From Epiperipatus broadwayi (lineage: Eukaryota > Onychophora > Udeonychophora > Euonychophora > Peripatidae), in assembly GCA_028023455.1 (NCBI GenBank), contig JAQFVV010006271.1, positions 5,348,048-5,412,047 on the forward strand: 64,000 bases of DNA. The letters are read 5' to 3'. Under the pieces are notes generated by a model. The model searched no databases. It was given only the letters and a program-made list of their open reading frames with translations, and had not been told where the DNA came from. Shown piece after piece: positions 50,583-62,780 of this stretch. Positions within the stretch are counted from its first letter, which is position 1. Each line of letters opens with the position of its first letter. The position numbers and the translations under genes were made by a program.

Positions 50583-52418
50583 TTATGGAGTTTGAAAAGC
50601 AAAATTTCCATCTGCAGGAAAATGATCTAGGCAGGCAGTATCCCATGGTTTTTTACAAGGAAGAAAGCTTCCTGCTTTGTAATTGGAATATAATCCTTGA
50701 CCTAAAATATACCAACTCTGAGAATGTTTTAATACCTCTTTGCCAAATTGATTTCTGGATACTAAGCCAGGATTAATTGGAGCATTTAAGACAATATTTC
50801 CAAATTTTACTTTTGTTGGTTTTGATTTATATTTTTCATCTGTGTAATCTGAAATCCCCAGAGTGGAAAAAAGTTCAAAATAAAGACTGCCATAATACAT
50901 ACGAATTCGAAAATCAACAAACTTTGCCAAGGTAGCATCAACTGTACTGAATTGTGCTGATGTAAATCCCCGGGAAGTCCATACTGCATGGTTATTTTTA
51001 AGAAAACGCGATGTTTCCTTTTCAATAAGAATATCAGAATCTAAATCCCAAGGAAGAGGGAATCCTAATTTTACTGCTCCTAACAATGTTCCATCTATAG
51101 CATAATAAGTAATATTATGTTGATCAAGATAGTTAACTATAGTGTTAATACGCTCAATTATTGTAGATTGGCAGCAGAGAGGCATGAGATAAGACTTTGT
51201 AGTCGGAAAAGGTGCACAGCTTTGCTTTACTTCTTTACAAGTGAATTCAAGGGAAGTACTATTTGGAAGAATTATTTTATTAAACTCGTGAAGAATAGCA
51301 AATTCTATCCATGAATTTCTGAGGATTGGAATGTTATCTTTCTTTAAAAAACTCATTACATCAGGACAACTAAAAACTAAATAACTGTGATTTTTGATTT
51401 GAAAAAAAAATTCTTCAAAAATTATATCAGAAGGAAGATGCACATTAAATGGAACCGCTTTTAAAATATGAGTTTTTGCAGCAAAAGATCCAGAAAAATA
51501 ATCACAAAACATACATTCTCCCAATGATCTGTGATACCCACTTTTATAATGCAAATAATAATTTTGGAATGTCGTTTGAAAACAGTTAGCTGACCAAAGT
51601 CCCTCAGGATCTCTGAAAGCACCTCCTGTGATGGCGACTTTGGAATAAGTGCTTAATACTAGAATTAATCTTTTTAATCTTGAATGGTAAGTAAAATCAT
51701 CTATATCTCTAAGAATATAAATGTATGGTGTTTCAACTTTCTTTATTAATTCATTTAAAATAAATCCTGACGAATTTTTATCTGTAAACTTTGTTATTAT
51801 GACATTCATTTGAGAGCTATTTCTGTATAGTATCATCGAAAGAGGAACAGCCAATAATACTGTTAAATCAGGATAATGACGCTCTATTTCTTTAATTATG
51901 TAAACAATTGTATAGTTGTCATAATGAGATTGTACTGCCTCAAATAGAACAGTAACAACTTTGGAAAATGGTTTGACATTGTAACAATTTTCATGTACAA
52001 AGCCTTTTTTAAAGCCACATTGAAGACCATAATCTGGCCCTAAGTACTTTTCAGGGCAGACATCATATTCTTTCAACTTAGAGGGTGATTTTTCTTTAAC
52101 ATCTAGAATGGAACAATCTAATGTTTTAATAATATTTTGAAGATTTTCTAATATTGAATATTCTATATTCTTATTCACCGATTTATCATATAAATCTACC
52201 AATTCTTTTTTAATTCCGCAACGAAATCCTTCTAAGACGGCGGTCCAATTAGTCGTTAAAGGAGTAGGACGTTTTGGCTTGCTTTGTATAAAAAACTGAG
52301 GGAATAATAAGTTTAATATCAAACCACCTACAACTAATAATGCACATATTAAAAATATTTGCTTTCCAATAGATACATTTTTTTGATTTTCTTTAATGTT
52401 AGGTGATACGTTTGCCAT
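50583..52418 (-). CDS. LicD / fukutin-related-protein-like transferase, 611 aa
   Basis: An intact single-exon coding region running from the ATG at 52418 to the TAA at 50585-50583. Residues 1-20 are a short cytoplasmic end, about 21-44 a hydrophobic anchor (type II topology), and 45-150 a Cys-containing stem. About 152-360 forms a glycosyltransferase-like region with an RDIDD motif (237-241). From about 390 comes the LicD/FKRP-type nucleotidyltransferase domain: a cysteine cluster C394, C401, C415, C416 like the zinc loop of human FKRP, GTLLGAVK (443-450) and PWDLDSD (456-462), with the metal-binding aspartates D458, D460 and D462. Seven N-glycosylation sequons fit a lumenal location. FKRP adds ribitol-phosphate to the O-mannose glycan of dystroglycan; whether this protein does so or acts on another glycan cannot be told from sequence. 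It is longer than FKRP (495 aa). Confidence 0.88.
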   Translation of the reverse strand: MANVSPNIKENQKNVSIGKQIFLICALLVVGGLILNLLFPQFFIQSKPKRPTPLTTNWTAVLEGFRCGIKKELVDLYDKSVNKNIEYSILENLQNIIKTLDCSILDVKEKSPSKLKEYDVCPEKYLGPDYGLQCGFKKGFVHENCYNVKPFSKVVTVLFEAVQSHYDNYTIVYIIKEIERHYPDLTVLLAVPLSMILYRNSSQMNVIITKFTDKNSSGFILNELIKKVETPYIYILRDIDDFTYHSRLKRLILVLSTYSKVAITGGAFRDPEGLWSANCFQTTFQNYYLHYKSGYHRSLGECMFCDYFSGSFAAKTHILKAVPFNVHLPSDIIFEEFFFQIKNHSYLVFSCPDVMSFLKKDNIPILRNSWIEFAILHEFNKIILPNSTSLEFTCKEVKQSCAPFPTTKSYLMPLCCQSTIIERINTIVNYLDQHNITYYAIDGTLLGAVKLGFPLPWDLDSDILIEKETSRFLKNNHAVWTSRGFTSAQFSTVDATLAKFVDFRIRMYYGSLYFELFSTLGISDYTDEKYKSKPTKVKFGNIVLNAPINPGLVSRNQFGKEVLKHSQSWYILGQGLYSNYKAGSFLPCKKPWDTACLDHFPADGNFAFQTP

Positions 52419-52433
52419 AATAAATACACAGAA

Positions 52434-52450
52434 TCTGCAAAAAAAAAAAA
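52434..52450 (-). promoter_or_regulatory. 3' splice acceptor just upstream of the start codon
   Basis: On the minus strand a run of about 11 T, then GCAG, lies at 52450-52435, followed by ATTCTGTGTATTTATT and the ATG. This polypyrimidine-AG layout is a strong acceptor, so the coding exon is probably preceded by at least one untranslated leader exon further upstream (above 52450), which I could not locate. Confidence 0.65.
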
Positions 52451-53136
52451 CAATAATGCATTAAAGAATAATACAGTAAAGTACAAAATTTTGAAATAAC
52501 TATTTGTGATTAAGTCTTCAATATCTATGATGAATTATTTGTTTGAATTTAGAAATATAAAATATATTTATAATATAAAGAATGAGCTTCAATTATAAAT
52601 GAGTATTTGTTTATGAGTAAGAATTTTGCTTTGAATTTAAACATTTATATATTATTTGAAAAATGCCCAGGTCTACAAAAAAAGGAATTCTATTATTATC
52701 TTATATAATTTTTTAAATTTTCTACATCCAATGGCATTCACAAATTTTCTCTTAAAGATCCAAAGAGCAACCAAATAACTTTACAATTACTGGCTTAGTA
52801 TTAATATTCATAACCATGCCAGTCAATTGTTTTGAATTCAAAACTTCCGAGTATTTTATTTTCAAACTATAGTAAAAGAATAGCCAAAGGTGACTAAATA
52901 GCACATAACAGCATTAGTTTCAGATTTGAATTTTAAATTATCATTGATGAACGCAAAATCTAGAAACCATTCTGTAGATTTGAATATTATAACTTTGTTT
53001 TCTAATGCTAATTATTATTTCATATCCATACATTACAGACGGGTTCTGAAGTAGGATAAAAAAAATCTGCTCTTGGAAGCATATATTAAAGAGCAAGCTG
53101 TGATGTTTTGCTCATGTTAATCACAGTAAAATTGTC

Positions 53137-53140
<4 letters not shown>

Positions 53141-53195
<55 letters not shown>
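53141..53195. repeat. (TA)n microsatellite, about 55 bases
   Basis: An uninterrupted alternating array upstream of the LicD/FKRP-like gene, possibly within its first intron. Confidence 0.95.
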
Positions 53196-53196
<1 letters not shown>

Positions 53197-53946
53197 TGGT
53201 TACTGTTTTGAAGGAATTTCAGCCATTGATTGGCTTCACTTTATCAGTTGAAACAGTTTAAAAATATAATCTACATTGAAAAGATAATTATACCTTCTGA
53301 TTTTTTGTAGAACTGGTTGATAATCAATGTAATGAAGTCCTTTTTTTAATAGTTTGATAATTTCGTATATATATTTGCCAACTTATTATTATGATTCCTT
53401 AAATAAAATTGGTGACAAAAATCTGAGTAAAAAAATGACTATAAGTTTAATTATATATTAAATTATGAGACATTCAAATAAATAAATTATATTTCAACAA
53501 AACAACTAGCAACTTGATCTTAACATTCTTATAAAAGACAGATGTTAGGTCTAAATGTGTAGATATCTTGTATCTATTAATTACTGAAGCTTGAAATAGG
53601 TCGGACACAAGATGTCCATATCCCCAGATTAGTTTCTCTTTTTGCTTTTGACAATGAGGACATAAGATTCAAAACTGGAACTAATATACTTATACATCTA
53701 GTAATCCTTTATATTAACAAGATAATAACTTTAATATAAAAGTAGGGTATTGGATCAAAGTCAATATCTTGTCTAAGTATATTAATCTGTTTCCAGTTCA
53801 CCAACTGTACACATATATTAGTGTCTTAATTTTTATACTAATTACAGATCTCTTTCCCATTTTGAATGTGATTGCTAATATTGAAAAAATAATTTATCTT
53901 CACTCTACATAATAACTCTTAACTTCAAGTACATTAATCTTAGATA

Positions 53947-53980
53947 CTGATGAAGGAAAAAACCCCAAACTGGTCTGAAA
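53947..53980 (+). ncRNA. Degraded hammerhead-like tail
   Basis: CTGATGA (53947-53953) is followed 23 bases later by GAAA (53977-53980). A stem ACC / GGT with loop CCAAACT can form between them, but a run of G and A residues interrupts its base. An AATAAA-containing end follows. This looks like an old retroelement tail and is not expected to be active. Confidence 0.3.
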
Positions 53981-56639
53981 ATGTAGATACGATAACATGG
54001 ATGATCATGAATAAATGTTACAATTAAATAAAAAAGTCATGTGTTGTTTGGTTGATATTTTATACAATATGACTTGAAAATTGAAAGATAGCAAAAAATT
54101 ATGCATCCCTAAACATATAATTGCTGATCTAATTTCAGATCTATGTAACTATACAAATAAGGTGGCTTAATTTTAAAAGCTAATATTTTTTTAAATTTCA
54201 GACTATTAGTTTAAAAGCGTTAAGGAGTTAACATGTCTGCTTTATTCATAAGTGCATTAGTTTCAATTTTGAAAAGCAATTTATTTAAAAAAAAAAAAAA
54301 AACAAATATAATCTTATAGTATGCATGTATTACTGAAGTTTGATATAGGTGACTCTGAAATAGGGTTTAATGAACTTCTCTTGAAAAAAAATTTATCAGT
54401 GAAGCCAATAAAATTTGAAAATGGGTTTTAAATAGTGGAAGTTTTCAACCTGAATCTAAAATAATATTTTAAATAACTATTAATCTCCAATGAGGTATGT
54501 ATTTTGTTATTAGATATTTAGCTATTTTAAGTGAAAAGAAAAAATACCATAGCACGACAAATTGGACAAATGATTGTCTCATTGCTGACCACAAAAACAT
54601 AATATGAATGTAAATAATGTAACTTTCATATTTGATATAGGATGTGTCATAATATTTTATAGTTAATTTTACTTCATGTTTATGCAACTTTACCACTGAT
54701 ACAAGATGTATTTTATTGCTATACATATTGAAATATTTTTAAGTTGTAAGTGTAAAAGCGCAACTTTTATCATTAGTACTGTATATGTTATTGTTTCAGC
54801 TATGTCAAATTTTACTTCACATTAAAAGCATATAAGTGCTTCTTCTATTACTAGAACAGAATATTTCAAAATGTTAAAGGTGCTGAACTATAGTTTAGTT
54901 TAACTTAATAGTATAACCTTACAAATTTATTAAGAATTGTGTCATATTGTTACAGGTGCTGGGTAATAATTTACGTTAAATTAGGAGAATAATTCACTTA
55001 TACAGAGTGTTCAAATTACTAAAAGTGTTGGTGTTCTTTCATTTATATTAATATTTTAGCAGTAGAAATTGAGTGCTAAAAGTTGCTGCATCATGTTTTA
55101 CTTCACCTTACAAGCACTATTAATAAGTGTGCTATAATGCTACAGGGTCTGCTTTGTTTTATCTTGTACTATAACAGATTAGCATTTATCAATGATACAT
55201 GATATCATATTGCTACCTAATTATCCATGGTTACTTTATCATAAATTAAAGACATAACAGTATATTATAAACACTCATAAGCGATGGCACAGCTTCAAGT
55301 ACAGAGTCATGTTTATTTTTTTTAAATTTTAATGGTAAAACAATGCACTTTATATGACTTATAAAGAATGTATATCATTTTTGCAGATTCTAGACACTAG
55401 TTTATCTTATTTTGTGATATAAAAATAAAATAATTAGAATACCTGCCAGCCACATTGATAGCAGATAAATTTTAAAATGTTTTAGAATATATATATAAAA
55501 GTAAATATTTTCTTTTAAAGGTAAAGTTTTTCATGATTTTAAGTATCAGTTTTAAGACTTCCTAAATACTTCTTCGTTTTATTTTACTTTATTGTTTATA
55601 AATATTGTCCTTCACCCAATTTTTATAAGAAATTTATTCATTTTTTATTACCTTTAAACTATTATCTCTGTCATATTTATTATTAATTCTACACTTTTGT
55701 AAATAAACCAGCGATTCCCAATTGTGATTTTCATATTCATGATTTCAGTTATCCAAGATTTTTAAAATATTATTTTAAAAAAATAGAAATTATCAAAGAA
55801 AATAAAACTATTTTTTTACATTTTAATTTATTAGTTCATGTTTATATATCATTAAAAATCAGTCAACATTTAGACAATCCCAATATTAATAGCAATCAAC
55901 AATTTCAAACTGTTGTCAAGGCAACCTTCTTTTAACAATATATATATATATATATATATATACGGGCTATAAAACTGCAGTTGATTTTCTTATCTTGTTT
56001 GGGTTTTTTTATATAAAGCCCATTTTGAGCCTGAATTGAGGTTTCATTTATGATTCCATTTTTACAATGGTTATCTAACAAAATATTGCTTATATAATAT
56101 TTTTTTTCTAAATATGATTCATCTGAAAGATAAGTGGATTAATAAACAGAATTTTTGCTACAAAAAATATCTGAACTGAAATATAAAATGAAAATTTTTA
56201 ATATCTAACTGGGGAATTTTTTTCTGAAAATAAATAATTACAAAACAAGGTCCTGTTTCCTTTTTATTTATTTAATTTTTGTGAGAAGAACGTCAATGAA
56301 GAAAAGTTTTTCTTATGTTTATCTTTACATGGTGTATTTAAAATAAAATAGAAAGTCAATAACATTATGTTATACAGTACTTAATTTTCATTGTGTATTT
56401 AATATGAGAATCTATGCTTATATATAAACTGATCATTAACACATAACAGCATTTGTGATTAATCGATTGACTTTTTACCCCTAGGTTTAAAACCAAGAAG
56501 TGCCGTTTTTTCTTATCAATTGACTCATAGTTTTTAACTGAAACATCAAGTTTTTATGAAAGCAGAATGAATATTTGTATGAATATTTTTTAGATTTACA
56601 ATTACGACAAACACAACTAAATTATGACATTTATTCCCA

Positions 56640-58890
56640 AAATATTATAAAATCATAATAGTTGGTGGCCAAAGATGTAAGCTGTTAAGAATATCCTGAT
56701 TAACAATCCAGACTGCTATTGGTTAATAATTACTTGCTATTTAGTTATTTACAACTGTATGTATATCACTTCCACATAAAGAAAGGTGGCGTGATTTTTT
56801 TTAAAAATCTTATAGTATTAAATAAAATATTGTTGGATTTTGTGAAATTAAAAGAAAAGGTTAAGAGATAATTGAAAGTGGGCATATGATTTATTATAAA
56901 GACAAATATTAAATGTGGAAGTAGAAAATTTTGAAAGATATCAAACACGGACAATTCAGAGTTTTTCCTTCAACAACTTCTCATTGCGATGAAGAAATAA
57001 AGGATTTTATATAGCTGCAAACAAACTTTTGATCACACTATCAATATTTTGAATTATCATGGGTTATATTAAATCTAGCATCAGAAAACAATTGAAAGAG
57101 GAACATGATATGAGTAAATTTTATCAGGGTAACAGAAATTTGAGATGGCAGAGATTTGTCAAAATTTGAAAAAAAAGGCAAAATTGTATGTTATAAATTC
57201 TCACTTTGAGAAAACATGAACATTCAAATATAGTCACAGAAAAACTGAATTATACACTGACTAGCATTAATATATTGAACACAGATTTAATAGTCAATTA
57301 GTGAAATATAAAATATATTCTAATGTAAAACTAAAATCAATTTTTTTAAAGGACAATATTGACTATTAAAATTTTTAACCTTCAAATCTACTGAAACAAA
57401 TTTAAATTAGAACTCACATTTTAAAATATTTACCAAGATGGTTCTAATTTAACTGAAATCCATAAAAAGATAATTGATAATTTATTAAGAACTGGGATAA
57501 AAATAGTCAATGCAAAAATACATTAATTCACTATAAAATTGTAACTATTGTAAAAATTTATGAAGAAAAAAATATATATGAAATATTTTTAAATGATTCC
57601 TGAAGAAAAATTAACTAAATCGTGAATTGTTGAGAAAGGCTTTAGAAGAGAATGATAATTTCAAAAGTATAAAACATTTTGGTATCAGAAGAAAAGTTGT
57701 TTCTGCAATAAAAACAAATTGTCGAGAGGTTAGCGATAGCTGTTTTACAAGCAGTTGTCCGATGCTATGACACATGGGGAAAAAATAAATAGCGTCATTA
57801 AATATTTAGAAATTTTTTACAAAAAAATCATATACTAATAAAAACACTGGGGAAAAAATCACTAAAATGACTGCATTATCTGAATTGCCAAGGACTTTAA
57901 ATGAAAAAGTAAGAGACATATTACATTTATGTAGAAAAAAATTTCAGAAAATGTTGAAATTATTATTGATATCTTAAAAGAAACAAATAAAGAAGTAGAA
58001 AATTTGTAACAAAGCTATATATCGAATGTCTAAATGATAAAAATATATCAAATAATTTGCAAAATGCAGAAGTAATATCGATATTCAAGAAATTAAAAGA
58101 TAATGACTTCTATCATTCTATATATAGTCCTTACTAAATAATTATAACTCATTTATAGCAAACCCTCTCCCAAATCAAAAGAACAAACTAAATTTAAAAG
58201 TGATTATAGTTCAGTGGATCACAACCAAGGATTGAGAAAAATTATAAAAAGGATCAATGAATATAGCTTGTTATTATACTTTGGATTTATAGTATAAGAA
58301 TAGACATTTGAATCTCTAAGTATTTTCATATTGATTAAATCTTTGGATGATCAAGAAGTATATTTTTCTATTCTGAAAAATACTTATCAAAATCCAAAAG
58401 CAATGATTATATTATAGATAAACTAAAATGAATAACACTACTAAAAATATAAAGCAGGGTGATTATATATTTTCAGATAAAAATGGTAAATTAAAGCAAT
58501 ATAAATACATAGATATTATTTGTTATCTGGATTTGACAGATGATGTGATTATTTTTGCAAGTAATGCTTCATTTCTTCAAGAAATGCTATAATACTATAT
58601 CCTATAAAAGTAAAAACATAAGATTAATGTTAAATGCTAAAAATATTAAATCAATATTATATATTTTCTTAGATGATGAAAATAAAAATTGATAATCATA
58701 AATTTGAAGTTAACTATTCCAAATACTTTAATTAGATTATTAATACATTTGAAAACACAATGGGTGGAATCACTCATAGAATTAAATTTGGATGGAATGT
58801 TGTTGACAAAAATAAAAAGGGTTTTGAAAAGATGCAAAATACCTGTTTCTATTTATTGGGCTGAAACTTAACACCAAACAGAAAAACAAT
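56640..58890 (+). mobile_element. Second copy of the RTE-type LINE, heavily decayed
   Basis: It is homologous in order and orientation to 8460-11000. Before the coding part it shares AGTTGGTG and CAGACTGC words with the first copy. It then shows an endonuclease remnant (GSHCDEE-like near 56985; MGYIKSSIRKQLKEE near 57060, corresponding to MGDFNARIDKQ), a linker, and reverse transcriptase pieces (CLNDKNIS near 58027, FGFIV near 58283, YLDLTDDVIIFA near 58524). Stops and frameshifts are dense throughout, though the catalytic DD pair survives. It ends near the WAETW-equivalent block and runs into a 99-base (TA)n array. Confidence 0.78.
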
Positions 58891-58916
58891 GCATAAAAAC
58901 CTGATAACTTAACTAA

Positions 58917-59018
<102 letters not shown>

Positions 59019-59025
59019 TCTTTAA

Positions 59026-59870
59026 AACCTCTCATTTGGCTCAGATACATAGATGCACTTTTGTCATATGGAACATGGAAAAAATACATTAGATGATTTT
59101 CTTACATTTAAATAATATGCATCCTCATATTAAATTTACAATGGAGACAGAGTCTGATGGAAAACTTTTTCTTGATGTTCTAGTCACCAGAACACCAAAT
59201 AGTTTATCTTTTCTATTTACAGAAAGGATACACACACAGACAGATATTTACATTTCCATTCTCATCATCACCCAACTCAGATAGTTTCTGTAGCCAAAAC
59301 TCTTTTAAATAGAGCAATTAACCTTTCAGATGACACACATCTGAAAGAAGAAATAAATCATATTAATATGTGTTCTTATTAGCAAATAGTTATAATTACA
59401 AATTTATAAAAAAAGCCTTATTTCAAGCCCAAAATAGACAAAATAGGAAACAAAAAGATGATAAGTCAGTTATTAGGATTTGTGTTCCATATGTAAAAGG
59501 AACTACAGACAGTATCGGACGTATATTAAAACGCTATAATATAGATACAGCATTTTCTGCTCTTCAAAAGATCTGCAATATAATAACCAAGCCTAAGGAT
59601 TCAACCCCTCTTGAATCTCAAGGTGTTTATCAAATCTCATGTAAAAATTGTAAAGCTTCACATAGGTATGAATAATCATTGCATCAGTGTTAGGAGAGAT
59701 GAACATGCTAATGCAGTTAAACAACACTCATCATCATCAGCACTCTCCTCCATACTATAGATTCAGGTCATAAAATAGATTTTTCTAGTAAGGATCATAT
59801 CCAGATGTGATAATCTCTACCAATGCAAAATCAGAGAAGCCATTGAGATACTTAAAAGGCAGATTGTATC
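59026..59870 (+). pseudogene. PLE polyprotein remnant: reverse transcriptase and GIY-YIG
   Basis: The catalytic box reads RYIDA (59043-59057) where RYIDD is expected; a one-base loss there also shifts the frame. Next come HPHIKFTMETES and FLDVLVTR, typical PLE words, then a second shift, the SIGRILKRYNI block in the open piece 59370-59675, and Cys residues of the linker (CKNCK). GIY-YIG residues after 59660 are scattered over two frames. The protein would have copied its RNA and nicked the target. Confidence 0.85.
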
Positions 59871-60030
59871 AATAAGCGAGATGATACGTGCAAACTTCCT
59901 CCTATTTGGAAAGATTTCTTTAAAAAACATTCTTAAATTTAACATTTTTGCTATTGGTGGGATTTTTAATGTTTTATTCAAACCAGTGATTGTAGCGCCT
60001 CTACAACCGTCTTTCTACCTTTTTATAACT

Positions 60031-60075
60031 CTGTGGATGGCTTGTGTGATCAAGTCGAAACGTCAGTAAATTGAT
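60031..60075 (+). ncRNA. Degraded hammerhead-like motif in the PLE tail
   Basis: A 6-bp stem GGCTTG / CAAGTC with loop TGTGAT is followed directly by GAAAC and GTCAG. The upstream core word reads CTGTGGAT where CTGATGA would be expected. Stem-GAAAC-GTC is the recurrent tail motif of PLEs, known to form hammerheads in other species; this copy is damaged. Confidence 0.4.
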
Positions 60076-60143
60076 ATTAAAAGTTTTTAACACGGATGAA
60101 CCCGCAAAATATGTATTTTATATATATATATATATATATATAT

Positions 60144-60938
60144 TACAAATCAATATCTGTATTTCTTCACAATAATATTTGTAAACTTATAAGTAAATAT
60201 TAGAAGAAAAAGCAATTAAAAATTTTAAAAAGAACAAAAAATATAAACATCACTTAGGAGTGCTATCCTTCCTCATAGTCTTTGTCAACTAATACTTTGA
60301 AAGGTCAACTTTCCTATAATTCTGTGACCTTAATGTTTGCTGCCTGCCTATTGATTAAGTCTTGCTTGTATTTATATATTAACATAGCCTTCTTTTATTA
60401 TTTCTTTCAGTTTGCAATATTATTACATTATTATAATTGAAATCAAAACCAGATATACATGATTTATTATGGTCATAAAAAATGAAAGCTAATAAATTAT
60501 CATTATCTTTAGAACATTGGTTTGTATTTTGAGCCATTTTTAATAACAACAAGTGCTCTTTTGTTTTTTCTCCAATGTGCATCTTGACTAACCTATATAT
60601 TTGCTACCACACCTACACATTCATTTATAAATGATACAATTTTTCTTGATTTGTAAATAAGGTTTTATAATAAATGAAAACTCAAGGAATCTATGTTATT
60701 ATATAAATACAAGCAACATTTAATCAATAGGCGGGCAGCAAACATTAAGATCATGAAATTATGGGAAAGTTGTCCTTTCAAAATATTAGTTGATAAAGAC
60801 TATGAGGATAGTCGAAAGTGCTCCTAAGTGACATATAAATATACAATTAAAATTACCCCAAATCCAAAACTCAACCAGAAAAAATATTTATTTATAAATT
60901 TATGTATATTATTTTGAAATAAAAAGACATTGATTTGT
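60144..60938 (-). mobile_element. Penelope-like element remnant 3 with inverted tail
   Basis: The minus strand encodes a GIY-YIG domain (60617 down to about 60307). Its tail (about 60144-60375) is repeated in reverse complement at about 60700-60938, including the last coding words (LINRRAANIK on the plus strand near 60719-60750). The outer ends TTACAAATCAAT / ATTGATTTGTAA form inverted termini next to (TA)n. This repeats the design of remnant 1. The plus-strand tail keeps TTGATAAA, stem GACTA / TAGTC and GAAAG near 60793-60820. Confidence 0.78.
60307..60617 (-). pseudogene. PLE GIY-YIG endonuclease domain, remnant 3
   Basis: From 60617 downwards: C-R-C-G-x-K-YIG, a stop, SRCTLEK, a frameshift, then KTKEHLLLLK, FYDHN, FDFNYNNVIILQTERN, another frameshift, and LINRQAANIKVTEL before a stop. 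It is close in wording to the remnant at 41107-41427, so the two belong to one PLE family. Confidence 0.8.
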
Positions 60939-60949
60939 AATATATATAT

Positions 60950-62380
60950 ATATGTAAAATAAATAAAATATCTGTTAATTAAAAACAAAATTATAATTAT
61001 AAATGAAATAATAAATTTAACCGTTTACAAACTATTATAAACAATCCTTAAAATCCACAGAAGTACTTTCGGTGAATTTTAAGAATTGTTTATAATAGTT
61101 GGTAAACCATTAAATTTATATATATATATATATATATGTTGAGAAGGGAGGCTATCAATCAGGGAAGTGCATTACACATACAGAAATCTTCATACTGCAA
61201 TGAATCAATAATAGTACAAATTGATGACACATTAAATTTTGCAGCTAATAATTATTCTTTAATGATGGATATGAAAGGATCACATTTTTAAATCTATTGT
61301 AGCCATGAAAAAATGATGTGGGCTTTATAATGCAAATTTTAAGTTCAAAGAAATCAAATAGTGAATGTAATACATATGTAGACGATGGCTTAATAGTTCT
61401 CTGTTTATATATGCTTAATAACTAATGATATTTACTATTTCACACTATAACATAAAACAAAGAAACATTGTTTATATAAATAAGACTAATACTCATTTTT
61501 TTATCTATGAGAAATTTAAAAAAGGTGCTGCCTTTTAAAAACAGAAACTGATGTTTGCAGAACCATGTTTATAAAATGTTAAGAATGGTTAAAGAATAAT
61601 GATATTATTATACATATTGAAACTATAAAAATAATTTATTGAAAACTCACTATTGACTATATATATATGGATTCTGTCTCATTAGTGTTATTCTTCTCAG
61701 AAAATGTTTAAAATAACATTGATATTGGTATAGAGTTTTTTTGATGACCTAAAAAAAAGGTTACTATTTAAAACTAAATTAAAAAATTATCAATTTGTAA
61801 AATTAATGCTGTGTAAAACTGAAGCATTTTTGAGAAAAAAATTGTTTAAAAGATATTGATAAATACAACCAATTAAATTGCTCAGACTTACATTCCATAC
61901 ACCAAGCTTGATGTAAATTTTAAGCTATCATCTTCGAAATAAAATGTTCCAGACTAATCTCTCTCACTAGTCATATATTTGATATAATAAACTTACACTC
62001 ACCAGATGAACACCTGAATGACCACACAAATATAACAATGGATTTCTATTTATATGTCTTGGCTTGACAACTTTGATGAATCCTTTATTAGTCATATCTA
62101 TATATATAACTTTGATGAATCCTTTATTAGTCATATCTATATATATATCAGGAGTAGGAAACCTTTTTTCTATTCAAGGGTCATTTGGATGTTTATAATA
62201 TTATTGCTAGCCATACAAATTATCATTTTAAAAGTGCCACACTGTATTTGACTAAAAATTTAATTTAATTCACGATTTGTGTGATGGTTGAAGAAAAGGA
62301 ATACATTCCAATAAATTTTATTAACAATATTTATTTCAGTTTTGGTTTTACTTCTCCCAAAAATGTTTACAAAATGTGTG
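60950..62380. other. Non-coding AT-rich stretch
   Basis: An inverted pair near 61020-61050 and 61078-61112 (TAAACCGTTTACAAACTATT-like) flanks a short (TA)n at 61116-61138. A 40-base tandem pair (AACTTTGATGAATCCTTTAT at 62070 and 62110) is present. No gene is recognised. Confidence 0.5.
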
Positions 62381-62780
62381 AAGAGCCTACAATCTCATGA
62401 AATTGTCTTTGTTTGTTAATTGAAAAATAAAGTAATAAATTCTGATCTCTATTTCTATTGTTTTTCCTTCTCAAAACGGATTAGTTACGTTTACAAAAAT
62501 GAATGGATGGCCTACAATCTCCTGAAGATGTCTTCATAGCATTTATAAAAAATAAACCAAAAAATATAATATAAATCAATATTTACAATTTATTCATGTC
62601 TACAATCTCCTGAAGATGTCTTAGTTACATTTACAAAAAATTAACCCCCAAAAATATAATAATAATATAAATACAATATTTACAGTTTATTAATATCATC
62701 AGAATGCAATATGTAATGGCTTCCAAAATTGCTACAAATGTTCTTTATACAATCTCACAAAGATTTTAGTTGTTAAATTA
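62380..62780. repeat. Degenerate tandem repeat, about 86-base unit
   Basis: The words CTACAATCTCCTGAAGATGT and ATTTACAAAAAATAAACC recur at about 62388, 62513, 62599 and more weakly at 62749. Spacing varies. It lies directly upstream of the Merlin-like transposase remnant and may be part of that element's flank. Confidence 0.6.

Larger units (their letters stand above)
52451..56639. other. Upstream region of the LicD/FKRP-like gene, non-coding
   Basis: This should contain the leader exon(s) and promoter of the minus-strand gene, but neither can be recognised. It holds (TA)n at 53141-53195 and 55936-55963 and a degraded hammerhead-like tail (53947-53980). Otherwise it is AT-rich without coding signal. 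Confidence 0.45.
59020..60118 (+). mobile_element. Penelope-like element remnant 2 (reverse transcriptase end to 3' tail)
   Basis: A 5'-truncated PLE begins right after the (TA)n array. Coding traces in order: reverse transcriptase active-site region (59026-59090), thumb-like region (59093-59350), the conserved VPYVKGTTDSIGRIL block near 59485-59530, ESQGVYQISCKNC near 59610, and GIY-YIG remnants up to about 59870 (REAIEILKRQ near 59836). The tail carries a structure like other PLE tails (60031-60070) and ends at (TA)n 60119-60142. Several frames are needed, so the copy is dead. Confidence 0.85.

Noticed and set aside
50558-51314. Short open frames overlapping the LicD/FKRP-like gene
   Set aside because: They overlap the intact 611-codon frame and lack any motif.
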